From Megalonaias nervosa (lineage: Eukaryota; Mollusca; Bivalvia; Unionida; Unionidae): 64,000 nucleotides of DNA. A program made the position numbers and the translations under genes. This document shows positions 8,537 through 18,740 of this stretch, one piece after another (position 1 is the stretch's first letter; every line of letters begins with the position of its first letter). Under the pieces are notes generated by a model. It saw only the letters and a program-made list of their open reading frames with translations, made no database searches and was not told where the DNA came from. Where the stretch lies: contig JAECUM010000837.1 of assembly GCA_016617855.1 (NCBI GenBank), positions 119,706 through 183,705 on the forward strand. The letters run 5' to 3'.

Positions 8537-11500
8537 ATGGAGGAGTTTACGAGATTGTCCATGATTAAGCCTTCCACGGCTAGATTTAATCTTGACAAAC
8601 TGCTGGAATTTAAATTTAGTTTTTCGATGTAAGATCTGGCTTTGATGAACAGTGATATAACTGATCGTATCAACGAAGCCAAGAAGGAATTTCGCGACAA
8701 TGGTGCAGCTCATATGTGGTCAACACTTAGAATCATGAACGACACCATAGGTGTTGTTGATGGTAGAATGAATGACGAGCAAGGAAGAAAGATTATTAAC
8801 TACCTTGATGATCAGCGATATGTTACTTTAATAAAATTTATTGTGCAGACAGATGACCATGTTTGCATTATCTGTGACAAACGTGACCCTGTCCATGTAA
8901 ATGTTGGAAGTAGCATCGTCACGTTCAATAAAAATTCCAAACCAGGAACATTGACTGGTATTGACAAACCATATTACGAACGAGCATATCCTGTGACTGC
9001 AGTTGTTTATGTGCTATATCCGTTAAATGATAAACCCAACATCGATGAGCTTAAACCAATGAAACTGTCGAGGATAAATTGTGTAGCTGAGCGAGCTACA
9101 GAGCACTTCGCAGCAGCGATACATGGAAACGGTTTAACGGATTTTTGATGTGAAAAAATAAACACATGGGCAGAAAAGTTAAAGATACGAGAGCGTCTAT
9201 CAGTGACGTTGCTGAGTTAGAAAAAATATTAAGATTTCCGATTACAGTGAAGACATTAACCAGAGAGATTTTATACGCGCCGAAATATAAGAAAAATGGA
9301 ACTCCAATAACAATCATTGATCATAACGCGCATGCATGGACGTCTGTGGTGATGATATTTCCACGAGACAGAAGAGTTGAATATTTACGACAGCGTTATA
9401 TTTGATTTTATCAACGATATCAGTAAGAGTGACCCTGTATCCATGTGGTTATTTTGAAGTTCCGATGATGGAAATTACGATCAGTTTGTAAGGCCTAGTG
9501 AAGAAATTTATTGTGCAGAATCACTCCATGAAGAAATGAGAAATCATCCTTGGAAATACACGAACAACAATGACATTATCGAACAATTACTGAATAACTG
9601 TTTTACCATTCCATCAGTTGCTGCTCACGCTGTTCAGGAGAAAAATTCTTGGAAACCTACAAGATCAGAATTTCTTATTGATGTCCAATGTAGTTGTATT
9701 GAATATGGACACGGTGGATTATGGAGTACTAAATACAATTACTACGACGTTATATCAGTTGATATGGTAGCATGTTATCTTGGAAGTTTTCTTGGATACG
9801 GAAAATGTTCTGAATACTTTAAAAGATTTGGTCATCCAACACACGAGATGACAAGAGTTGCGATAAATGGACCTTTGCCAGATTTTGATCTGACTGGATT
9901 TGTTTGTATAGAGTCATTCGAGTTTGCAGAAGATCTCCATCCGATTACTTATGCTTGGTTTGGAAGACATTTCTCAGAAAAACATTGGGCTCCAATAATA
10001 CTATTACGATATATGATTGATGTAAAAATATTAATATCATTGGTTGTGAGTGAAGCGATAATATCATATTGTCCGCAGAAACAAGTTTGGTTGCCAGAAC
10101 CAGATAAGTTTGATGCAGAAAGCGATGTCAGAGAAAAATTTCCTAATCTTGATGAGGATGAAGTTGTTAAACTTATTAATGTTGTATCCAGGTACAACAA
10201 AGAAAATAATGAGAAAGTTGCAAAGGATATCGGCAGAAAAATAATTATAAGTTTACTCAGGGTGGTGCATATGATCATAAACGAACATGTATGAGGTTGA
10301 TCATGGATGATGCAGAACTCGATTTCATAATCGCTGACACAACAGAGAGAGGTACATTTACAAACCGAAATGATGTTTATTTATTTAACAGAACTAAATT
10401 AGGTACAGTTGTGAGTTATATTGATGGTGAGTCCTTGTAATTTACTCATTTAAGATCTTCGATGCTCGCGTACATTTCAATAAACTTATTATCGATGATA
10501 AACAGATTTGTTGATACCGCGGTTAGAGTTGCCACAGATTCATTTTATATAAATAAAATATATTTGGATTTGCTAGATAAATTACTTGGCACTGGTGAAT
10601 GGGGATCATGGAGAATAAAACGTGAAAACATATTTAGCTATTCTGAATCTGCTGACATCGAAATTAAGGAAATGTATTACAAGAATAACAAATACCAGCA
10701 TCGACAATGCCATCTGTGTATGATCCTGTAGCCAGGCATAAAACTGTTTTTCTTAATGGGTGTGGTGGTTTTGGTAAAACAACACGCGCGATTGAATTAT
10801 TTTGGAACCTTGATATGGTTGTGCTGATGCCCACACACAGACTCACCAGAGAAATGAACGAACGAGGGGTAAAATCTCAAACTTATCATAGTTTCTTTAG
10901 ATGGCGCAGAGACACATGGACTCCATCACAGATGGGTGAGAAATACATTCCCAAGATTATTATCTGGGACGAAATTTGTACAGTGTCACTGGAAGTATTA
11001 AAAATGTTTTTTGATTGGCTGTTATTGAAGAATACTGCTCTGATAATGTGTGGCGATCATGGTCAACCACCACCTTTTGTTGGACAGTCTCCACATGAAT
11101 GGTTAAAAACATTTGTAGATTATTACGAAGAAATAAATGATGATCATAGAGCTATTGATGAACCTCTGAAAGAATTTAAAAATTAATCAGACTGCAGCCA
11201 GATAGAATACAGTGCGAAATAATGCGTGGAGTAATTCCAGAAACTCCCATGAATGATTTTTGGAATTTATGGAGGCCAGTTGATTTGGTAGTTGCAAGTA
11301 GAAAGATAGTTCGTGATACACTTCAAGATAAATTATTTCTGTTACACGAAGAAAAGTTTTCAAATCTACCTGTACCATTGTGTTGTCGACCAGCAGATAC
11401 TTGACAACAGAATATTGAAGTTGAAATTCTGGGTGGTGGTAAACAAAATCTTGTACTAAATGATATTGTTTTATTTCCATTCAGTGCTGTTACGGGCATG

Positions 11501-11992
11501 ATGAGCATGAGTAAAACTCCATGGACGTTAGGATATGCTATAACGATTCATTCATCACAAGGATTAAATATTTCTGATACAGATATTTGGATCATTGATG
11601 ATTGGATCAAATGGTCAAATTTAGTTTATCTCGCGTTATCTAGAGACAGAAGAATATCTCAACTGCAGAGGGTTATCATGGACAATGATAATGTAGTTGT
11701 TGATGATGTCAGTGATGAAGTTGTCATGAAAAAATTGTCTGGTTATAATCAATGTGACAAAAAAAATAATTGCGACTTTGATATCGATGCTGAATTTATT
11801 ATGACACTGAAACGACGACAGAATAATTATTGTGTGAGCTGTAACTGTAAGATGTTTTGGCAGTATTTGAATAATAATCCAAGACAATTTACTATGGATA
11901 GAATTAATAGTAGTCTTGGTCACACATGCAAAAATGTGATGCTGACCTGTCTTGAATGTAATTGACGTAGGGGTGCCAATTTACAGAAGTGA
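8537..11992 (+). pseudogene. POLB: Composite family B DNA polymerase - SF1 helicase - HNH protein, decayed
   Basis: The coding signal starts at ATG 8537 (behind TTATAAT) and continues for about 1150 codons across several frames. Polymerase part: RINCVAERATEHF near 9075-9115, palm motif A as VDMVACYLGSFLG near 9750, RVAINGPLPDFD near 9855, and the metal-binding block RVATDSFY at 10524-10547. This is the protein-primed-type polymerase of Polintons. It runs without spacer into an SF1 helicase: Walker A GCGGFGKTT, Walker B IIIWDEIC, MCGDHGQPPPF, then GYAITIHSSQGL and VYLALSR. The last about 60 residues look HNH-like (NYCVSCNCKMF, TMDRINSSLGHT, LTCLECN). Breaks: TAA 8630, shifts near 9150, 9410-9470, 10295, 10700 and 11187, TAA 10438, TGA 11402, TGA 11963. 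It cannot work as written. Motif A has Leu where a Pro is usual. Confidence 0.93.
10707..11965 (+). pseudogene. SF1 helicase plus HNH-like domains of the polymerase gene
   Basis: This is the downstream half of the composite gene. It occupies one frame at 10707-11186 and another at 11187-11965, with TGA at 11402-11404. Helicase motifs are in the usual order (I, II, III, V/VI). The spacing between the last helicase motif and the HNH-like block is about 55 residues and rich in Asp and Val. The Cys pairs and the DRIN/CLECN core suggest a zinc-stabilised nuclease. Whether polymerase and helicase were one polypeptide or two is uncertain because a frameshift lies exactly at the junction near 10700. 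The lack of any spacer or TATA-like start there argues for one. Confidence 0.85.
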
Positions 11993-12950
11993 AGGTGGTG
12001 GTAATTGTGTGTCTTCAGGACTTACTTGTAATTGTTCGCATACAAATCCACTTTGAGGAGCAGTTGAATCTAGTCTGTAGATTGCAGGTCTACCTGTGGA
12101 TCTAACCACGCTGGAAATTTTATGAGTTATAACACTCCAGATAGGATCAGGTGCTCTTTTTCTACCCCCCCTTCGAGTTCACCAGGTTCATATAAATATC
12201 TTACAGTCACATTACCTAGCACAGGCTGTTTTGAAAAGTCACATCGTTGTATTGATGTATGTTTCTTTGTAATTGTGACGGTAGGTTTCATAGAAGTTGC
12301 ATGAGTAATTTTATTATTTAACGCAGCTATCACACTTGGTAATCTTGCAACCCATTCGCGAGATCTCGTGTCTGCCTGAATTATTTCCTTCGCATACTGG
12401 TATCCAAATAATCTCTCAGCAAGTGTTCGATTAAATCGTTCAACAATTGCCTGATCATGATGAATTGCAGTATGTCCTCGTCTGATTTTGACATTATGTT
12501 TTTTCATCAATGACAATACTGCACCAAGAAATTCTTTGCCAGGATCAACGTGTAATAGTTGTGGCCATTGCAAGGGTCCTCGTTGATAAATTCGTTCAAG
12601 CGCAGATGCAACTTCAGTTGCTGTTTTAGTTAAGTGGTTCTGCTTCTTTATACCAACTTGCAACGTCAACGACAGTTAACGTGTATTTGTATATGCGTGA
12701 TCGACGTCTACCAATTTTAATAGTATCATGTGGTAAAAACAAAATATCTGCTTGATGAATTTCATTGGGAGTACTGACATCAAAATACGCATACAGAATT
12801 TTTTTAGGTGGACGTAGATAGATTTGCCATATTGCCTGTCGTGCTAACCAATTTGCAGCAACAGAACGTGAAACTTGCTGCTTCAGCAAGTTTACTAATC
12901 ACTACTCTGCCTCTCCAATAACCTTTTGGACTATAATAAACTGATTCCAT
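11981..12950 (-). pseudogene. INT: Polinton DDE (retroviral-like) integrase, frameshifted
   Basis: The frame opens at ATG 12950-12948 (MESVYYSPKGYWRGR) and the coding signal continues on the minus strand to TAA 11983-11981, about 323 codons. The catalytic core is complete in the visible pieces: Asp in HQADILFLPHD (before 12626), Asp in LLHVDPGKEF, and Glu in AIVERFNRTL, the last two separated by 34 residues as in rve integrases. The C-terminal part has VRYLYEPGELEGG, then after a shift an SH3/chromo-like tail. Breaks are near 12890, near 12640, and at a run of seven C at 12165-12171. The enzyme inserts the linear element into host DNA. It is convergent with the polymerase gene, and the two coding regions would overlap by about 12 bp. 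Confidence 0.94.
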
Positions 12951-12969
12951 TATTTTAATAATCAGTTGA

Positions 12970-13489
12970 TTAATTACCAGCCCCTAGGACTAGTTTACCT
13001 TTCATTGCAGATTTTACTAGGAAGCTAGCAAGTTTTTCTCTGAGAGATTTATCAGGTATAGAATTTAATGCATGAATCAATTTAACATCTGCGAGGTGCC
13101 ACTGTTGTAAATCTTTGCTTTTATATGCAACATCATGAATATGAGACGCTTGATCAATTGCGTTTATTGGATACTCTCCAGGTTTTGGTTGGTCTTGGTT
13201 ATTGAGTCAGATATCAAGACAGTTCCAGAACCACAGTAATTATAGCCAGGCAGATGTTTCTCACCAGGGTACTTGGCGCAGTTCCTGGTAATTTTCCCAG
13301 TGAAGTAGCAATATCACCACCTGTCTTCTTAGACTTGTTGACGATGGAATCGTTAGAGATAAATTTATATTTTTTTGTACCACATATCACACATTAACCT
13401 GTAAGTGGACACTTTATATTTTTTGTTACTATTGTTGTTAATCCACTGGTGGGGGTGGATGCTCTGCATCGAACACAATATAAATCCAT
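12970..13489 (-). pseudogene. Zinc-ribbon plus phospholipase-A2-like virion protein, broken
   Basis: ATG 13489-13487 opens YCVRCRASTPTSG. After an in-frame TAA (13396-13394) the second half of the zinc ribbon follows (CVICG). Further along are KKTGGDIATSLGKLPGTAP, then in a shifted frame a PGYNYCGSG calcium-loop-like motif, and later HIHDVAY, the His-Asp dyad of the parvovirus-type secreted phospholipase A2 fold. The tail GKLVLG ends at TAA 12972-12970. The arrangement DUF5679-like ribbon then PLA2 is known to me from Polinton and other small DNA virus proteins. In parvoviruses the PLA2 activity helps particles leave endosomes. The frameshift near 13275 and the stop disable it. It is head-to-head with the ATPase gene, 12 bp apart. 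Confidence 0.78.
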
Positions 13490-13501
13490 ATTATTTATTA
13501 T
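13490..13501. promoter_or_regulatory. 12-bp divergent gap between PLA2-like and ATPase starts
   Basis: Only ATTATTTATTAT separates the two start codons, and both ATGs are followed by GGAT. Any promoter elements must be symmetric here or lie inside the opposite gene. A role in start-site definition is inferred. Confidence 0.4.
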
Positions 13502-14170
13502 ATGGATATAATTGACTTCTCAGCAACACAAAAGCAAGAGCCAGTCAAGCATCATCCAGCACTACCAAATTCTATCAGAGCAATTATCATAGGTCCATCT
13601 GGGTCCAGTAAAACACAATTATTACATAACCTGAAAATGAGATGGCTCAAGTGGGATAAGTTGTATATAGTAGCACCATTTGTAGATGACCAAAGATGTT
13701 ATGAAGTACTTAAAGATTTTAATGAAAACTCAAAATTGTTGGACGAGGACGGTAATGATATTATTGATTTTATCACTGATATTAATGAAGCCCCATCCGT
13801 AGATGACCTCGATGGATTTATTAATAATCTAATAGTATACGATGATATGATGCTGGACAAGCAATCAAATCCAGCTCGGATATTTTCTCAAGGCAGACAT
13901 AAAAATACTGATGTTATATATGTTACCCAGCGATACACACAAATACCTAAAGTGATCCGAGATAACTGTAATATTTTAGTTGTGTTTAACATAGTCGATA
14001 CACATACGTTGCGAAACATTCATCAGACTTGGTGTTCAGGGGATATGGACATGATTAAGTTTAAAAACTTTTTTGCGCGAGCACAAGCTACCCCATTTGG
14101 ATTTATCACAATAAATTTACATGATCCTAGGTCAAGGTATCGTATAGGTCTTGATAAAATTTTTGGTTAA
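13502..14170 (+). CDS. ATP: FtsK/HerA-type genome-packaging ATPase (intact)
   Basis: An uninterrupted 222-residue frame. Walker A is GPSGSSKT at residues 31-38, Walker B is LIVYDDMM at 110-117, and a sensor-like YVTQRYTQIPKVIRDN block follows at about 140-155. Size and motif order match the A32-like packaging ATPases of Polintons, adintoviruses and virophages, which pump the genome into the preformed capsid. The end (PRSRYRIGLDKIFG) is also typical. It is the last viral gene before host DNA. All catalytic residues and the full frame survive although most neighbours are broken, which may be chance or a younger lesion history. The start at 13502 is the first ATG after the divergent gap. Confidence 0.95.
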   Translation: MDIIDFSATQKQEPVKHHPALPNSIRAIIIGPSGSSKTQLLHNLKMRWLKWDKLYIVAPFVDDQRCYEVLKDFNENSKLLDEDGNDIIDFITDINEAPSVDDLDGFINNLIVYDDMMLDKQSNPARIFSQGRHKNTDVIYVTQRYTQIPKVIRDNCNILVVFNIVDTHTLRNIHQTWCSGDMDMIKFKNFFARAQATPFGFITINLHDPRSRYRIGLDKIFG

Positions 14171-15222
14171 TAACAGCAGCAGAGAGGCTGAACGACAACT
14201 AGTGTGTGTGCATGTCGTAAATGAACACGTCTGAAATTTGAAAAAAATACATCAGCAAATGAGTAACAAAAAAGCTTATTGGATCTGTTTCCTGTTGTAT
14301 GGAAATATGCTTGGTTAGAGATTTCGGTTTGAGATTACTGACTTTATTTTTCAGCCTTCGGAGGAACCTTTTTTTTGCAAATGGAGCCCTCTATCGAAGT
14401 TGTAGGGTTCAGCCTCTCAGCTGCTCATTTCCTTGTGCAGTTACAGAACTTTGTATTTTTATCCATCCTGATGGGTACTACATTGCATACCATAAGATAG
14501 TCACTGTGACCTAAATTTTGATGCTTCAGCAACTAAAGTGCTTGGTATTTATGTTATCATATATCACCATCACAGTGTATTGTTGGTAGGATTAGCATCA
14601 TAAAAATGTTGCCAACAAATTTTGATCAAATCAGTGTTATAAATTTTTGTACACCCACCAGTAGCCCACATAAATCTGCTTCCAGTTCAGTACAGTTCAG
14701 AGTACTAATACATAGTTACATGTTTATTGCAATTGGCTGTCTCAGCAATAGTACATTTTAATCAGTGCTTCTTGGATGTAAATAACTAGAGTCTAGAGAC
14801 ATTGGTCAGTTTAAATTCTTCAGGTTGTAACCTTAGCCAGGGTACTTTGTCCAGTACATGTTTTTAGTATATTTTTGTAGACAGTGACTCTGAAATAGTG
14901 TAAACATTGCAATAATTGTGATGATATTATATATAAGCGGCTTAAACTTTTAACACTTTAGACTGTTTAGGTCAGTTTCTTTATCACTTTACAAGGCTTG
15001 AAAATAGTGTTGATGGGTGGCACGTCCAGCGCCTGTCACCCTCTGATAGAACCATGTCGGACGTGCATATAAACATGTCTGACTTGCTGAGTTGTTGTGA
15101 ACAACATAGATTCACTACAAAAGCATGGTATATGTATGAGCTTTAATAAATGAAAAAAGTTATTTAAAAAAAAAATATGCAGTATCCTTTCTTTATTGAT
15201 CTGAATAAAATGTCCAGTAGTC
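14171..15222. other. Non-coding DNA right of the Polinton; terminus not identified
   Basis: No gene is visible. The viral end should lie in the first few hundred bases, but I could not find a terminal inverted repeat because the left end is outside the window. The rest is AT-rich host-like sequence. Confidence 0.5.
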
Positions 15223-16305
15223 TTAACCCTTTCACCACTAAATACCTTTGTAGTCATAATAGAGTCTAAGTATGTTTGGAGTTGTAAATCAGAATGACTT
15301 GTGGATTTTGAAATAGCATAACTTGGCCAATTTTAAAGATATCTGACTGGATTAGGTGTCAAAATAACGGTAAAAAATCAAAGTTTATGAATTAATTTGC
15401 TAAAATTTGCTTATTTATTACAACTGTTCAAATACAGGTGCAAAGAGGTAATACAACAAGTAAAATACAAGTAATTATCTATTTACCTTCTAGAAAAATT
15501 GGACAATCTCCCAAAACTTGTTAATTTGACCATAGATGTTCTCATGAATAATTCCACTAGCAACACAAGTTTTTCTTTCAGGTATTTTACAGGTAGAAGT
15601 TTGTCAAATTCTTGTTGAAATATATAATAAACAAAACAAAAATTTTCACAAAGCTGTTTTTCTTTTATCTTCAAGTAACAAAACTGATAACACAAGCATG
15701 ATAAAAACTTCATCTGAATTATAGATTGGAATGTGTTCTAGAGATTTCCTGGAGCCATCTAACACTCAAGTGGGTCCAGCTCTCTCAAAAAAACTGGAAC
15801 AAATCCCTTTGTTTATCAGATTTCATCCAAACAAAAACACATGGAGCGCACACTTCCACCAGTTCAAAACCTTCAAAGTCCTCTTCATAATCATCAGTCA
15901 CCCACCATCACATTCATTGCCTCTCCAGACATTTTTACTCATTTTCATTCAACTGTACGAGGTCACAACTACTAAAATCCTTTGATAGTTCATAATTTGA
16001 CACTTCTCTCTCATCTCATCATGCTTCGAACTCTGCTATTTTGGATAAAAATTCAACAGTCAGAAAATATTTTTAAGCCTTCATTGTTCAATATTTCTAG
16101 TTGTATTCAAGCTAAACTCATGCGATAATCCAAATATAATATCTGCATTACAAGCTATTAGAGGTATCCTGAAATGTATATAGTTGGGTACTATGACTTT
16201 CAAGAAGAACAACGAACAATGCTCCAGACAAATAAGCGATCCATAATGTTGACAGACTTACTTCCCCTAGACCAGAAAACTGGTCCATAGATGTGAAAGG
16301 GTTAA
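15223..16305. mobile_element. piggyBac-like element with TTAA flanks
   Basis: TTAA at 15223-15226 is followed by CCCTTTCACCACTA, and the right end reads TAGATGTGAAAGGG then TTAA at 16302-16305. Terminal CCCTTT repeats with TTAA target duplication are the signature of piggyBac elements. On the minus strand the interior has only scraps of possible transposase (acidic DDYEEDFEGF-like codons near 15890 and a KSLEHIPIYNSDE stretch near 15720) in broken frames. At about 1.08 kb it is a non-autonomous derivative. Confidence 0.75.
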
Positions 16306-17066
16306 ATGGTCTTTGTTTTCACTGTCACAGGAGTTGAGTTTAATATACCTGAAGTAAAATCAACCTTTAATTTTGTTTTACCTTAGTATAGGGCATTGGA
16401 CCTGTCAGCTAAATTAGGGAACTTTAGAAAGGTTGAACTTATTTTTCCAGTATCCCATTCATATTTGACCAAAAGCCAATTTGTTTTCCATTGTTCTTTA
16501 AATGTGCAAACATGGTATTTGTCATACTTTGCAGACTTGTTTGGCTGGGTGTCCATCTGCATTTTTGGGTTCCTGCGGGGTATGGGGTTTGCTGATAGAC
16601 GAGAAACCAAACTTAAAATAAACTCATGACTCATGTTGATGATCTGTTACATTTATTGGCGCAGAACCAAGTGTTGCATGTCAGTTTGCATTTTAGTGTT
16701 GTAGTCAGTCTTAATGTTGTAGTCAATGACTAATTCAACCTTAGGGTATAGAACCAATCGTGCAATATGCGTGAACTCATTTTTTAGCCAGCCATTACAT
16801 CAGAAATGTGGAGTATCATTGAAAAAGGCTTCAAACAAATGACTTTGGAACTGCCTCTTTCCAATTAATAAGGTGAAACCCCTTTGAATGAGATTAGACT
16901 TTAGCTCTTGGGACTTGGATACTGATATGGAAGGGTACTCAGATTTAGAGGTAAAATAGCACTGGCTCACACACTTTTCTCTACATGTTGTTCCAGTGTG
17001 ACTATCATGTACACAGCAAAAAGTGTTACTAGGGTTTGAGTAACATTGCCCATATGTAATTTTGCA
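16306..17066. other. No gene seen between the piggyBac-like and Tigger-like elements
   Basis: Short opposing frames at 16383-16634 and 16800-17207 have no recognisable motifs and look accidental. No repeat structure stands out. Confidence 0.45.
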
Positions 17067-17068
17067 TA

Positions 17069-18738
17069 CAGTAGTCCCCCTCTTATACGGCCACCCCTTC
17101 TGCACCGGGAAAGTGGCCTTATAAGATGGATGGCCTTTCCAGAGGGGGAATAATTTTTTTGTGAGAAGTATATGTAATGTACACAGTAAGAAAGCTACAT
17201 TCTTCAAAGCATTTAATATCTTCGTTTAAAAGTAACATTAATTATTAAAAGGTTCTTCTTGTTATAAGAATAGACTTATTTCAACTGAATATGCATTAAT
17301 AGTTCTTATTCTTGGCGTAAGCGTGATATGCGAGCAGGTGTTGTTGTCATGCACATTGCAAAACCATTCAAAAACATCATTTAAATCTTGGTACATACAT
17401 AATTTTCTTTCCATTTGCTCCATTTTCCCACTGCTGCTGAATAACCTCCTTATCGGTTACAATGTTGTTTACTTGAGTCTTTTCAACATAAAATTGTTTT
17501 ATTCGAGTCATTTCTACCTAAAATCGTTCTGCAAGTTCCCCCTCCCCACCTCACCCTATGTCGTCGAGTAGAATAACCGACGTTTTTCTAAAATAATCGT
17601 CTCCATTTACGTGATGACATGTTAATGTTTTGTAATGATTTATTCGGATGTTGCTAACTGATGCAATTTAATTATGCAGACAAAACTTTTGCAGAGAGGA
17701 CAAAATGTCTTCTTCATAAAGGAATGTGTTGTCACGTGATTTTTCGGTCTTTGTCTGGTACCCTGTTTTGTTCAAGGCTAATATCTGTGTGTGTGTGTCT
17801 GCAAAAATCTATTTTTAGACTATGCTGACCATGTTATGATCTTGACAATTACGTGCAGTTGTAATCATCAGTGTTGCCAACTACAAGACTGATAAAACAA
17901 CTTTTCTGCATTTAAACAAAATGCCATGTATTTTTTAAAGGCAGCGATTTTGTTACGTGATTCATTAGTCGCAGTCTGGTACCCTATTTGTGTTTACATT
18001 TCTTTACACTAAGGGAGAGAAGCCAAAACGGCTTCGATATGTATGCAGATTTGATCTGAACAATAGCACCTTGCAGCCGTTAGGATTTGTAATCTTGACA
18101 GTTATTGTCAGTAGTAATAGCCACTAATTATGAAAATGAACAAGCTCAACATCTTACTAAGGGAAGCCATAAAGGCTATCAAACCATTTTCCTGCTGACT
18201 TGTGTATTGTACATCAATACTGCCACTTCTCAGTTGTTACTACTGTTCAATAATTGTAATCTTAACAATTATCAGAGTGATTAAACCGGACATCTCATGA
18301 TAACACAGCAGTAAGGCTAATCAGATTACGTGTACTTACCTTTTTGTATGGATTAAAATTTGAGTCTTTCATGGCTTTATGGAATAAATGTGGCTTCTCG
18401 TGAGGCGTACATCATATAATATTAACCTTAGTGGTACATGTACTTTAGTCAACACTTCTTTCAGCAACAAAAACCTGACATCAGGAAACAGAAATCAGAT
18501 TACTTAACACACGTTGTGAATAAAATTGGTTCTGGATACATATTACAAAATAAAATGCGGCCACTTGTGAGGGGTAAATTTTATATTTTTGCACTAATAT
18601 GCTGGCCGCTGGTCGCGTTAGCGGGGTGGCCTTTTGTGAGGGGTTCTTTCGAACACAAATTCGTTGGTGCCGTCGGATTCTGGCCATAAGGAGCGGGTGG
18701 CCGCTGGTCAGGAAGGCCGTTCAAGAGGGGGACTACTG
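17069..18738 (-). mobile_element. Tigger/pogo-type element, copy 1 (internally decayed)
   Basis: The ends are perfect inverted repeats over the first 16 bases (CAGTAGTCCCCCTCTT), flanked by TA at 17067-17068 and 18739-18740. Subterminal sequence rich in GGCCAC and CCGGGAAAGTGGCC is shared with the copies at 38503 and 42978. The transposase N-terminus lies on the minus strand around 17290-17640 in broken frames. Orientation is opposite to the other two copies. Confidence 0.85.
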
Positions 18739-18740
18739 TA

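Noticed and set aside
1..14170. Contamination by a free viral genome or a bacterial contig
   Set aside because: Stops and frameshifts in nearly all genes and an inserted hAT element show an old integrated copy in animal DNA.
14360..14520. TTTTTCAG followed by CCTTCGGAGGA, resembling the acceptor and FGGE start of TM9SF2 exon a
   Set aside because: The similarity ends after three codons and nothing downstream fits TM9SF2.
16383..16634. Overlapping frames of about 80 codons on both strands
   Set aside because: Mutual antisense shadows with no motif or splice context.
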